From Bacteroidales bacterium (GTDB lineage: Bacteria; Bacteroidota; Bacteroidia; Bacteroidales; UBA932): a DNA stretch of 64,000 nucleotides. The translations under genes were made by a program, and so were the position numbers. The stretch covers positions 62,001 through 126,000 of the forward strand of contig JAFYUS010000030.1 in NCBI GenBank assembly GCA_017549505.1, in the 5' to 3' direction. Positions 13,573 through 21,578 of the stretch are shown one piece after another (the stretch's first letter is position 1; each line of letters opens with the position of its first letter). Below the pieces are notes generated by a model. That model saw nothing but the letters and a program-made list of their open reading frames with translations. It was not told the DNA's origin and ran no database searches.

Positions 13573-14490
13573 CTACTTTTTAATATGCAGGAAGTTGCAA
13601 ATCTGTTGGACGGACGCAGATGTGTGTGAATGGAGATCATGGTATATCTCCATTTTCTTTTCAATCGGCAATGTTGTTATTTTCCTGATTTCATACCTTT
13701 TCATCGACTTCTGCATGTATCGGATCATTTCATTGAACGCATCCAGAGAAAAGTTGTCGCGTGATTCCCTGATGTCAAAGTCATCACCTGTTGTAGAGTC
13801 CATAGCTTCTAGCATGCTTTCAAATGATTTGAAATGTGAGGTCAGTTCTTCATAATCAAAAGGAGAATACGCGTAGATGACATAATCCACGAACTGTTCC
13901 ATTTCTTTGTCTGAAAGGTCCTGTGTCATTCTGATCAGTTGCGCGTATTTAAGTGGAAGATTCAGTTTTACCATGGTATCCACTTCCTTTAATGCCTTAT
14001 TCAATTTCCGTGAAGCATTCCTTTTTATGAGTTTTTCTGAAAATGGATAGGGACATTCTTTATATGCCAGAAAGTTCCATCTGTATTCAACCGCCCTTTT
14101 GCAGAAATGCTTTTCCACAGGATTGTTTCCTACATAAATGATGGCACTTCTTAATTTCTTATCTTCCCATTTTGGAGCACTTCCGAAGTTCTTTTGGAAA
14201 AGCCTGCCTTTCCTGCCTGCAAAGGTGTTGTATTCATGTACAAACCATGAAGTATAATGGTCTATAAATCTGCTTAACTGCTGGACTGTTTCAGTTTTGG
14301 CAAGAAAATGCACATGGTTATGCATTAAGCATGCTTCAAATACTTGTACTTCATCACTTCGTACGCATACTGAAAAGATAGTAAAGAATACCAGGCAATC
14401 CTCTATGCTGTAGAACAGATGCACACCATCTACCGTTCTTTGGTAGACATGATTCGTTACCCCTCGATAAAATCTTCTTCTCTTTCTCAT
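13573..14490 (-). CDS. REP-associated tyrosine transposase (RAYT, Y1 HUH family)
   Basis: The protein belongs to the IS200-like Y1 transposase superfamily. The HUH metal motif is NHVHF in LMHNHVHFL, the likely catalytic Tyr lies in the helix IDHYTSWF, and RLFQKNF plus the NPVEKHF and EYRWNF blocks are typical of RAYT proteins. A C-terminal extension of about 120 residues has no assigned role. ATG 14490 (305 aa) was chosen because it begins the conserved MRKRRRFYRG run; an in-frame GTG at 14523 would add 11 residues. The gene is visibly richer in A and T than its neighbours, which suggests transfer. It is enclosed by inverted REP-like palindromes A and B, the usual arrangement for a RAYT that nicks REP sequences. 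No TnpB or typical IS ends are present. Confidence 0.85.
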   Translation of the reverse strand: MRKRRRFYRGVTNHVYQRTVDGVHLFYSIEDCLVFFTIFSVCVRSDEVQVFEACLMHNHVHFLAKTETVQQLSRFIDHYTSWFVHEYNTFAGRKGRLFQKNFGSAPKWEDKKLRSAIIYVGNNPVEKHFCKRAVEYRWNFLAYKECPYPFSEKLIKRNASRKLNKALKEVDTMVKLNLPLKYAQLIRMTQDLSDKEMEQFVDYVIYAYSPFDYEELTSHFKSFESMLEAMDSTTGDDFDIRESRDNFSLDAFNEMIRYMQKSMKRYEIRKITTLPIEKKMEIYHDLHSHTSASVQQICNFLHIKK

Positions 14491-14594
14491 AAATTTGCTG
14501 TTGTGTTCATTGGTACGGAACACTTGAATGCAAATCTATGATGCTTATTTCCAGAGGATGCTAAAAAAAAGAAAATAGTGACGAAAATCTGATG

Positions 14595-14630
14595 ATAAAA
14601 TTTATTTTAGCATCATAAAATAAATTTTAT
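14595..14630. repeat. AT-rich 15-bp inverted repeat upstream of the RAYT gene
   Basis: Perfect 15-bp arms flank the 6-base centre GCATCA, and nearly every base is A or T. On the minus strand it lies about 105 bases upstream of the RAYT start. A close relative with the core TTATCATGCTAAAAT sits at about 40000-40029, upstream of the zinc-ribbon gene. It could be an operator or the terminator of the metallo-hydrolase gene. Confidence 0.6.
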
Positions 14631-14666
14631 GTAATCTATAAGTCGTTGGTTGATAGTGTTTTATGA

Positions 14667-14700
14667 AAAATGCGTGCCGCCAATAGGGAGTACGCATTTT
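14667..14700 (+). repeat. REP-like palindrome, copy B (variant)
   Basis: The arms AAAATGCGT (14667-14675) and ACGCATTTT (14692-14700) are extended inward by a G-T and a C-G pair. The centre CGCCAATAGGGA matches copy C with two changes, in plus orientation. The left flank TTGATAGTGTTTTATGA and the right flank CTCTAATGTGTTG also resemble those of copies C and A. It lies upstream of the RAYT gene, opposite in orientation to copy A. Confidence 0.8.
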
Positions 14701-14750
14701 CTCTAATGTGTTGATTTGTAATCTGTTATGTTTTACGCTATTGAAAGGGC

Positions 14751-15452
14751 TTAATCTTCGTACGGTTCGTTGAACGGCATAAGGAAGGGGTTGGTCATGC
14801 GCTCGGTGGCGATGTCGCTCGAAGGACCGTGGCCTGGAAGGACACGGGTATCTCCGTCGAGCATGAGGAGCTTCTCGAAGATGCTGCGCATGAGGACGTC
14901 ATAGTCTCCGCCCGGGTGATCGGTACGACCGATCGCACCGGCGAAGAGGGTGTCGCCTGAAAGTAATATCTTTTCATTACGTTCAAGGAAGCACAGGCCG
15001 CCTTTCGAATGGCCGGGTGTCTGGATGACTTCGAAGCAAAGGGATCCGACATGGAGCAGGTCCCCTTCTGCTACCCATTCCGCCCTGCTGGCATAGCGGA
15101 AGTCAGACGATGTCTTTATGATAGGGAATTCTTCCGGCATCGGAAATCCGAACTGCTTGCATAGGGTGTCGTTGGTCACCTGCATCGAGTACATTTCCTT
15201 CATGTCCGCATGAACGGGGATTTCATAGGCTTTGGCAAGGACTGCCATTCCATAGATATGGTCGAAATGGCAGTGGGTCAGAAGGATGCATTCCGGTTCG
15301 AGACCTTTTTCCTCGATGAATCCTGCCAGCTCTTTGATTTCTGCTTCAGAAGCGCATCCGGGGTCTGCTATTGCGCATTTTCCGTCCTCGTCCCAGAGGA
15401 CATAACAATTCGTCTGGAACGAATTGAAGGTAAAATGTTCTATATGTATCAT
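14751..15452 (-). CDS. MBL-fold metallo-hydrolase (glyoxalase II-like)
   Basis: A 233-residue metallo-beta-lactamase fold protein. The metal motif HCHFDH (in LTHCHFDHIYG), a later PGHSKGG histidine, SGDTLF with the bridging Asp, and LPGHG with the final His are all present, so a dinuclear metal site is expected. The family includes hydroxyacylglutathione hydrolase-like thioesterases, but Bacteroidota generally lack glutathione, so the true substrate is unknown. ATG 15452 (MIHIEHFTFN) is preferred over an upstream in-frame start because the conserved first strand begins there. It is cytosolic, with no signal peptide, and is divergent from the deoxynucleoside kinase gene. Confidence 0.85.
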   Translation of the reverse strand: MIHIEHFTFNSFQTNCYVLWDEDGKCAIADPGCASEAEIKELAGFIEEKGLEPECILLTHCHFDHIYGMAVLAKAYEIPVHADMKEMYSMQVTNDTLCKQFGFPMPEEFPIIKTSSDFRYASRAEWVAEGDLLHVGSLCFEVIQTPGHSKGGLCFLERNEKILLSGDTLFAGAIGRTDHPGGDYDVLMRSIFEKLLMLDGDTRVLPGHGPSSDIATERMTNPFLMPFNEPYED

Positions 15453-15473
15453 GAAAAAATCTATTAAATCATA

Positions 15474-15481
15474 CAAATTTA
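15474..15481 (-). promoter_or_regulatory. -7 box of the metallo-hydrolase gene
   Basis: The minus strand reads TAAATTTG, which fits TAnnTTTG. It lies 21 bases upstream of the start at 15452 and is back to back with the kinase promoter. Confidence 0.5.
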
Positions 15482-15494
15482 CATTAAAAATCAG

Positions 15495-15502
15495 TATGTT
15501 TG
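15495..15502 (+). promoter_or_regulatory. -7 box of the deoxynucleoside kinase gene
   Basis: TATGTTTG fits TAnnTTTG and lies 29 bases upstream of ATG 15532. No clear -33 element was seen. Confidence 0.5.
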
Positions 15503-15531
15503 TAAATTAATTGAATTAAAATACAATAATT

Positions 15532-16152
15532 ATGCATATAGCGATAGCGGGTAATATCGGCAGCGGAAAGACTACTCTTACCAAGATGCTTGCCGCCCAT
15601 TACGGATGGACTCCAAAATTCGAGTCTGTGGACTATAATCCATATCTTGCTGATTTCTATGAAGATATGGAAAGATGGTCGTTCAATCTTCAGGTATATT
15701 TCCTCAACAAGAGATTCAAGGATGTCGTGGATATCTCGAAACTTGACGAGGTCATCATCCAGGACCGTACAATTTATGAGGATGCTCGTATCTTTGCCCC
15801 TAATCTTCATGGAATGGGTCTCATGAGCACAAGAGATTTCGAGAACTATTCGGATCTCTTCGACCTGATGATGTCCCTTGTGAATCCGCCTGACCTTCTT
15901 ATCTATCTCAGAAGCTCGATCCCTAATCTCATCGGTCAGATCCAGAAGAGAGGACGTGAGTATGAGAAGAGCATCCGTATCGACTATATCACAGGTCTGA
16001 ACGAGCGCTATGAAAACTGGATCAAGGATTACAAGCACAAGCTTCTCATCCTTGATGTAGACCGCATCAAGTTCGAGAACCGTCCTGAGGATTTCCAGGA
16101 GGTCGTGGACAAGATCGATGCAGAGCTCTTCGGACTTTTCCCAAACGAATAA
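15532..16152 (+). CDS. deoxynucleoside kinase (dNK/dGK/dAK family)
   Basis: The 206-residue cytosolic enzyme phosphorylates deoxynucleosides in the salvage pathway. The P-loop GNIGSGKTT lies at about 7-15, with a substrate-binding Glu in FESVDYNPY. The DRTIYEDA block replaces the usual E/D-R-S motif, and the lid region RIDYITGLNERYENW follows. Length and order fit bacterial dNKs. Purine or pyrimidine preference cannot be told. It is 23 bases upstream of the acyl-CoA synthetase gene. A nucleoside permease gene lies 27 kb away and could feed it. Confidence 0.88.
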   Translation: MHIAIAGNIGSGKTTLTKMLAAHYGWTPKFESVDYNPYLADFYEDMERWSFNLQVYFLNKRFKDVVDISKLDEVIIQDRTIYEDARIFAPNLHGMGLMSTRDFENYSDLFDLMMSLVNPPDLLIYLRSSIPNLIGQIQKRGREYEKSIRIDYITGLNERYENWIKDYKHKLLILDVDRIKFENRPEDFQEVVDKIDAELFGLFPNE

Positions 16153-16175
16153 CTTAAACCTAAAAACCTGATATT

Positions 16176-18086
16176 ATGACACAGAGATTGACAATTATCG
16201 ACTTTGTCGAGAAGTATGTTGCCAAATATTCAAAGAACCCTTATCTGTGGGAGAAGAACCTTGATACCAAGGAGTGGGAATGTACAACTTACGAGGAAAC
16301 CTTGAAGAAGGCCAAACGTATAGCTGCCGGCCTCATGGCTCTCGGAGTACAGAAGGGCGAGAAGGTTTCATATCTTAGCGAAGGTCGTGACATGTGGGTC
16401 ATCGGAGAACTTGGCGTACTTTACGCCGGTGCAGTCAATGTACCTCTCTCCATCAAACTCGGTGAGAAGAATGATCTCGTATTCAGAGTAAAGCATTCGG
16501 ACTCAAAGTATATCATCACTTCAAAGTTCCAGTTGCCTAAGGTAAGGGCTATCCTTCCGGAGTGTCCGATGGTGGAGAAGGTGATCATCTTCGACGAGGT
16601 TTCCGACAAGCAGGATAATGAGATCTATATCAGTGAGGTCATGGAGATGGGAGATAAGTTCCTTGCGGAAAACGAGGAACTGTTTGTCCAGAGATACAAG
16701 TCCATCGATCCTGATGACTATGCAAACATCAGCTATACTTCAGGAACCACTGCGGATCCTAAGGGTATCCTTCTGACTCATAGAAACTATACGGCAAACG
16801 TAGAGCAGGCCCATTCCGTAATCGGAATCGAAGAAAATGACAAGATGCTCATCATCATCCCTCTTGACCACTGCTTCGCTCATGTTGCCGGTATGTACAC
16901 GATGATGTCATACGGTGCTTCTTTCGGTACAGTGCCTTCAGGCAAGACCGGTAAGGAAGCCCTCAGAAACATCTCTCCAAGTATCCAGGAACTCAAGCCT
17001 AACGTGATGCTTTCTGTTCCTACCCTTGCAAAGAACTTCAAGAAGAACATCGAGACCACCATCGCCAAGAAGGGCAAGGTAGTCGAGGGTCTTTACAATT
17101 TCGCTCTCAAGAACGCTATCGCATATAATAAGGAAGGATACAACAAGGGAACCCAGTTTGTGGATATCTTCCGCAAGCCACTGATGCTTCTTTTCGACAA
17201 GATCATCTTCAAGGCAGTACGTGAAGGCCTCGGCGGTCAGATGAAGTTCTTCGTCGGCGGCGGTGCCCTTCTCGATATCGATCTCCAGAGATACTACTAC
17301 GCAATCGGTATCCCTATGTATCAGGGTTACGGCCTTTCTGAGGCTACTCCTATCATTTCCGCAAACTCTCCTCAGAAGCATATCTTCGGTTCGTCAGGTA
17401 AGATTGTGTCTCCGATGGAGATCAAGATTCTTGATGCTGACGGAGTCGAGCAGCCTTTCGGTGTGAAGGGTGAGATCTGCATCAAGGGTGAGAACGTGAT
17501 GGCAGGCTACTGGAAGAATCCTAAGTCTACTGCAGATACTATCGTCGACGGCTGGCTCCATACAGGTGACATGGGTTACATGCGTGACGAGGAAATGCTT
17601 TATGTGGTAGGCCGATTCAAGTCTCTCCTTATCGCAGCTGACGGTGAGAAGTATTCTCCGGAGGGAATCGAGGAGAACCTTGTCGAGAGTTCCAAATATA
17701 TCGACGGAGCTATCCTCCACAATAGCCAGGATCCATACACAATAGCCCTGATCACTCCTAACAAGGATGCTCTCAAGGCTTATGCAAAGGGACTTGGCCT
17801 CGATCCTGCAAGCAATGAGGCGAAGGTGAAGATGCTCGAACTTCTCCAGGACGAGGTGAACATCTACAGGAAGGGCGGACGTCTCGAGGGTGCATTCCCT
17901 GAAAGATGGCTTCCAGCCGCTGTCTGTGTACTCCCTGAGCCTTGGACAGAGCAGAACCACTTCCTCAACAGCTCAATGAAGGTTGTCCGTGGAAGAGTGG
18001 AGGAGACTTACAAGGCCCATATGGAGTATGCCTACACTCCGGAAGGCAAGAACATCGTAAACGACATGAACCTGGCGTCTCTCTAA
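16176..18086 (+). CDS. long-chain acyl-CoA synthetase (AMP-forming)
   Basis: The 636-residue protein is an ANL-superfamily adenylate-forming ligase that activates fatty acids to acyl-CoA through an acyl-AMP. The P-loop-like motif [11 protein letters not shown] is at about 188-198, YGLSEATP near 387 and the hinge motif TGDMGYM near 465. [17 protein letters not shown] carries the conserved residues before the mobile C-domain. There is no signal peptide; the protein is probably associated with the inner face of the membrane. Length fits FadD15/FAA-type enzymes. Its stop codon overlaps the stop codon of the convergent SOD-rubredoxin gene (18083-18086), with no room for a separate terminator. Confidence 0.9.
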   Translation: MTQRLTIIDFVEKYVAKYSKNPYLWEKNLDTKEWECTTYEETLKKAKRIAAGLMALGVQKGEKVSYLSEGRDMWVIGELGVLYAGAVNVPLSIKLGEKNDLVFRVKHSDSKYIITSKFQLPKVRAILPECPMVEKVIIFDEVSDKQDNEIYISEVMEMGDKFLAENEELFVQRYKSIDPDDYANISYTSGTTADPKGILLTHRNYTANVEQAHSVIGIEENDKMLIIIPLDHCFAHVAGMYTMMSYGASFGTVPSGKTGKEALRNISPSIQELKPNVMLSVPTLAKNFKKNIETTIAKKGKVVEGLYNFALKNAIAYNKEGYNKGTQFVDIFRKPLMLLFDKIIFKAVREGLGGQMKFFVGGGALLDIDLQRYYYAIGIPMYQGYGLSEATPIISANSPQKHIFGSSGKIVSPMEIKILDADGVEQPFGVKGEICIKGENVMAGYWKNPKSTADTIVDGWLHTGDMGYMRDEEMLYVVGRFKSLLIAADGEKYSPEGIEENLVESSKYIDGAILHNSQDPYTIALITPNKDALKAYAKGLGLDPASNEAKVKMLELLQDEVNIYRKGGRLEGAFPERWLPAAVCVLPEPWTEQNHFLNSSMKVVRGRVEETYKAHMEYAYTPEGKNIVNDMNLASL

Positions 18087-18925
18087 CGAGCCGCCGGTTC
18101 AAAATATTCTTTTCCTACGCCGCAGGCCGGACAGGTCCAGTCGTCAGGAAGTTCATTGAACGGAGTCCCAGCTGGGACTCCGTTTTCCGGATCCCCTTCG
18201 GCCGGATCGTAAATCCATCCGCATGTCACGCAGACATAGCTGCGCATGTCCTTTTCATCTTCCATTATGGCGTCCGTGATGGCGTCTGTCAGCCCTTCGC
18301 GTGTGGTCTGTCCTATCAGCACGGTCTGGGTGATCCTGTCGACAGGCGGTTGGAGCATACGTATCAGGACAACCTCCCAGTCGGTAAGGTCCCAGCAGAT
18401 GTCGACGAATGCAGCGCGCCTGTTCCTGTAGTCGATATAATATGCATGTTCCCATACATCTATGACCATCAGTGGTTTATATCCGTCGCGCATTGGATTT
18501 CCCGCATTGGATTCCGGTATGATATGGAGCTTGCCGCCAGAATCCTGTGCAAGCCATACCCATCCCGAGCCGAACAGGCTGACTGCAGCCTGCTTGAACT
18601 GTTCCTTGAATGTTTCTATCGACCCGAAGTCACGGACGAGATGCTCCTTCAGTTCCTGCGGAATGTTCTTGCGTTTAGGAGAGAGCGTGTTGAAGAAGAA
18701 CATATGATTCATGACCTGGGCTGCATTGTTGAATATCGGCCCTTCTGCTGTCATCACGATTTCGTCCAGTTCCATGTTTTCATAGATGGTACCCGGAATC
18801 AGGTTGTTGAGATTGTCGATGTAGGTCTGGAGATGCTTGCCGTAATGGTACTCGATTGTCTCCTTGCTCATTCTTGGCTCCAATGCGTCTGACGCATAAG
18901 GGAGCGGAGGTAATGTATATATCAT
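18083..18925 (-). CDS. Fe-type superoxide dismutase fused to C-terminal rubredoxin
   Basis: One 280-residue open frame joins two redox domains. Residues 1-195 are a Fe/Mn superoxide dismutase: YTLPPLPY start, metal ligand His27 in EYHYGKH, second His in NHMFF, and Asp plus His in DVWEHAYY. Gln in AAQVMNH is the position that marks Fe-type enzymes, although the usual Trp after QV is Met here. After a linker of about 35 residues, residues 228-275 are a rubredoxin with CVTCGW and CPACGVGK iron-ligand pairs and the PAGTPF and LPDDW blocks. ATG 18925 was chosen because [10 protein letters not shown] is the family start; an earlier in-frame start would add 13 unconserved residues. The enzyme removes superoxide in the cytosol; the rubredoxin may pass electrons to or from the SOD or a partner. 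Confidence 0.9.
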   Translation of the reverse strand: MIYTLPPLPYASDALEPRMSKETIEYHYGKHLQTYIDNLNNLIPGTIYENMELDEIVMTAEGPIFNNAAQVMNHMFFFNTLSPKRKNIPQELKEHLVRDFGSIETFKEQFKQAAVSLFGSGWVWLAQDSGGKLHIIPESNAGNPMRDGYKPLMVIDVWEHAYYIDYRNRRAAFVDICWDLTDWEVVLIRMLQPPVDRITQTVLIGQTTREGLTDAITDAIMEDEKDMRSYVCVTCGWIYDPAEGDPENGVPAGTPFNELPDDWTCPACGVGKEYFEPAAR

Positions 18926-19101
18926 TTCTTTGTCTGTTTGTAAGTTCTTCCGGACGCAAGACAATAATCGGGCTAAACAAGACGATATCTTAAAATAACA
19001 TCAATATATGCAAATGGCCGTTTTGTCGAATGATTTATCCGCTTTGTTGCATATGTCGTTAAATTCTTATCGTATAATTTGCCTTTTTGATTAAAATCAT
19101 T

Positions 19102-19109
19102 AACTTTGC
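19102..19109 (+). promoter_or_regulatory. -7 box of the sugar permease operon
   Basis: TAACTTTG fits TAnnTTTG. Transcription from here would give a leader of about 170 bases before ATG 19285, which contains the hairpin at 19165-19192. Confidence 0.5.
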
Positions 19110-19164
19110 AGACAGACATCAGAAATTTTTTTCGTGTCTATTTGTTAAGTTCGTTTTATATACG

Positions 19165-19192
19165 GCAGGCGTCCTTGGGGAGGGGCGCCTGC
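19165..19192 (+). promoter_or_regulatory. leader hairpin, possible attenuator or small-RNA terminator
   Basis: The arms GCAGGCG (19165-19171) and CGCCTGC (19186-19192) enclose a G-rich loop. The following bases TAATTTGTTATTAATTT are T-rich but not a pure T-tract. It could end a transcript of about 80 bases begun at the upstream -7 box. Confidence 0.5.
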
Positions 19193-19284
19193 TAATTTGT
19201 TATTAATTTAGTCAGTTTGAGTTTTTTTTCGTAACTTAGGCCCGCATTTATCTAAACGCTATAAAAACCTAAAAACTAATAAAA

Positions 19285-20580
19285 ATGAACAAGAACAAAA
19301 TCAATTGGATCGCGGTCCTTACAATGATCTTTCTTTTCGGAATGGTCGCATTCGTAACTAACCTTGCTGCTCCTATCGGAGTGATCTGGAAATATCAGCC
19401 GGGTATCGAAGGCTCCAACACTTGGGGCATGATGGGTAACATGATGAACTTCCTTGCATACCTTTTCATGGGTCTTCCTGCAGGTAAGCTTCTCGCAAAG
19501 GTAGGCTACAAGAAGACAACACTTACAGGAGTCGGAGTAGGACTTGTCGGTGTGTTGATCCAGTTCCTTTCAGGACGCGTTGCAGTAGGTTCGTTCATCG
19601 GAACCCTTCCTGCAAACTTCTTCATCTATCTTTTCGGTGCATTCGTATGCGGTTTCTCTGTATGTCTGCTCAACACAGTGGTAAACCCTATGCTCAACCT
19701 CCTCGGTGGCGGTGGCAACAGAGGTAACCAGCTCGTTCAGATCGGCGGTACATTCAACTCTCTCACCGGTACACTCACCCCTATGCTCGTAGGTTCACTC
19801 ATCGGTACAGTGACAAAGAGCACAGCGATGACTGACGTCGATCTCGTGCTTTATATCGCAATGGGCGTATTCGCAGCAACATTCGTAGCTCTTTCTTTCG
19901 TTCCTTTCGTAGAGCCTGAGCAGGAGACTTCAAATGTAAAGGTAAAGGAACTCTTCAAATACAAGCATCTCGTATTCGGCGTATGTGCAATCTTCTGCTA
20001 CGTAGGTGTAGAGGTCGGAACTCCTTCTATCCTCAACATGTATCTCTCTGATACATCTGCAAAGGGTGGCGGTCTTAATCCTGAGACAGCTGCAGCAGTT
20101 GCAGGATTCGTTGCCGGAACATACTGGTTCCTTATGCTTGTAGGTCGTTTCGTATCAAGCTTCATCAGCGGTAAGGTCTCAAGCCGTACACAGCTCACAG
20201 TATGCTCTGCAGTTGCAGTCGCTCTCGTTGTATGCTCAATGTTCGTGACAGATGTGCCTTCTTCAATGCCTGTATTCACCGGTTCAGGTTTCGAGGTTGT
20301 TCAGGTTCCTCTTACAGCAGTTCTTCTCGTACTCTGCGGTCTCTGTACTTCTGTAATGTGGGGTGCGATCTTCAACCTTTCTGTAGAGGGTCTTGCAAAG
20401 TATTCTGCACTTGCATCAGGTCTCTTCATGACAATGGTAGTAGGTGGTGGAGTCCTTCCGCTTATCCAGGGTGCTGTAGCTGATGCTACCACATACATGT
20501 CAAGCTACTGGGTTGTAGTAGCCGGCTTCGCATATATCTGCTGGTTCGCAGTAATGGGTTCAAGAATCAAAAGCAAATAA
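19285..20580 (+). CDS. MFS sugar:H+ symporter (FucP-like family)
   Basis: The 431-residue protein has about 12 hydrophobic segments and MFS features such as GKLLAKVGYKKT between helices 2 and 3. It lacks a signal peptide and sits in the inner membrane. The first helices (MVAFVTNLAAPIG) and overall length fit the fucose/glucose/galactose permease branch. The next gene, 30 bases downstream, is a ROK sugar kinase, so uptake of glucose or a related hexose and its phosphorylation are probably coupled in one operon. The sugar itself is inferred from this context, not from binding residues. Confidence 0.82.
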   Translation: MNKNKINWIAVLTMIFLFGMVAFVTNLAAPIGVIWKYQPGIEGSNTWGMMGNMMNFLAYLFMGLPAGKLLAKVGYKKTTLTGVGVGLVGVLIQFLSGRVAVGSFIGTLPANFFIYLFGAFVCGFSVCLLNTVVNPMLNLLGGGGNRGNQLVQIGGTFNSLTGTLTPMLVGSLIGTVTKSTAMTDVDLVLYIAMGVFAATFVALSFVPFVEPEQETSNVKVKELFKYKHLVFGVCAIFCYVGVEVGTPSILNMYLSDTSAKGGGLNPETAAAVAGFVAGTYWFLMLVGRFVSSFISGKVSSRTQLTVCSAVAVALVVCSMFVTDVPSSMPVFTGSGFEVVQVPLTAVLLVLCGLCTSVMWGAIFNLSVEGLAKYSALASGLFMTMVVGGGVLPLIQGAVADATTYMSSYWVVVAGFAYICWFAVMGSRIKSK

Positions 20581-20610
20581 TTAACAATACACTATAAACG
20601 TAATAACACG

Positions 20611-21567
20611 ATGGATTCAACATTTGTAGTCGGTATCGACGTAGGAGGACAGACCTCCAAGATCGGTGTGGTAGACGCACGCGGAACAGTTCTCGCTCAG
20701 ACTGTCATCAGAACAGATACATATGATCATGTAGAGCCTTACATTGCTGAACTTGCAGAGGCTGTCAACAAGCTCATCAAGGAGTCAGGTACAGAGGGTA
20801 AGGTAAGAGGTATCGGAGTAGGTGCCCCTAACGGAAACTACTATACAGGTACAATCGAGAGCGCTCCGAATCTTAAGTGGGCTCATGACAGAGTAGAGTT
20901 CTCGAAGCTTCTTTCTGAGGCTATGGGCGGACTTCCTGTAGCTCTTACAAACGATGCAAATGCGGCTGCAGTGGGTGAAATGACTTACGGTGCTGCAAGA
21001 GGCATGAAGAACTTCATCATGATCACTCTTGGTACAGGTGTAGGTTCAGGTATCGTCATCAACGGTGAGGTAGTATACGGCCATGACGGTTTCGCAGGTG
21101 AGCTTGGTCACGTTGCTGCTGTACGCAACAACGGACGTACATGCGGCTGCGGCAAGACAGGATGTCTTGAGACATATGCTTCTGCAACAGGCGTTGCACG
21201 TACAGCACGCGAGTGGCTCGAACTTACAGATGAGCCTTCGGTTCTCAGAGGTCTTGACACTATCGCATCGAAGGATGTTTACGAGGCTGCAAAGGATGGA
21301 GACAAGCTTGCTCTCAAGATCTTCGAGTTTACAGGAAAGATCCTCGGCCGTTCGTTCGCGGACTTCATCGCATTCAGCTCTCCTGAGGCAATCGTTCTCT
21401 TCGGAGGTCTTGCCCGTGCAAAGGAATTCCTTACAGAGCCTATCGAGGAGGCTATGAATGCCAACGTCCTTCCATTGTGGAGAGGCAAGGTAAAGATCGT
21501 CTATTCTCAGCTTAAGGAGTCTGACGCTGCTATTCTTGGAGCTTCAGCTCTCGCTTGGGAACTCTAG
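20611..21567 (+). CDS. glk: ROK-family glucokinase
   Basis: The 318-residue cytosolic kinase has the ATP-binding motif GIDVGGQTSKIG at about 8-19 and the ROK zinc signature CGCGKTGCLE. GELGHV carries a sugar- and zinc-contacting His, and LTNDANAAAVGE has the catalytic Asp. There is no helix-turn-helix, so it is a kinase and not a ROK repressor. Glucose is the most likely substrate given the permease gene upstream and the starch locus in the window, but other hexoses such as N-acetylmannosamine cannot be excluded. Its stop is followed by a long hairpin inside the 3' end of the convergent membrane-protein gene. Confidence 0.87.
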   Translation: MDSTFVVGIDVGGQTSKIGVVDARGTVLAQTVIRTDTYDHVEPYIAELAEAVNKLIKESGTEGKVRGIGVGAPNGNYYTGTIESAPNLKWAHDRVEFSKLLSEAMGGLPVALTNDANAAAVGEMTYGAARGMKNFIMITLGTGVGSGIVINGEVVYGHDGFAGELGHVAAVRNNGRTCGCGKTGCLETYASATGVARTAREWLELTDEPSVLRGLDTIASKDVYEAAKDGDKLALKIFEFTGKILGRSFADFIAFSSPEAIVLFGGLARAKEFLTEPIEEAMNANVLPLWRGKVKIVYSQLKESDAAILGASALAWEL

Positions 21568-21578
21568 AAATACTTTTA

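Larger units (their letters stand above)
18926..19284. other. 359-base intergenic region with promoter and leader hairpin
   Basis: This gap lies between the divergent SOD-rubredoxin and sugar permease genes. It is AT-rich and holds a TAACTTTG -7 box, a GC-rich hairpin in the permease leader and a run of eight T near 19223-19230. No tRNA or open frame was seen. Confidence 0.6.

Noticed and set aside
13573-14490. Complete IS200/IS605 insertion sequence
   Set aside because: No TnpB, no IS ends and no duplicate copy in the window; the REP-like flanks and C-terminal extension fit a RAYT better.
17942-18892. Long plus-strand open frame antisense to the SOD-rubredoxin gene
   Set aside because: Its translation has no recognisable domain, while the minus strand encodes two complete known domains. 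It is a shadow frame.
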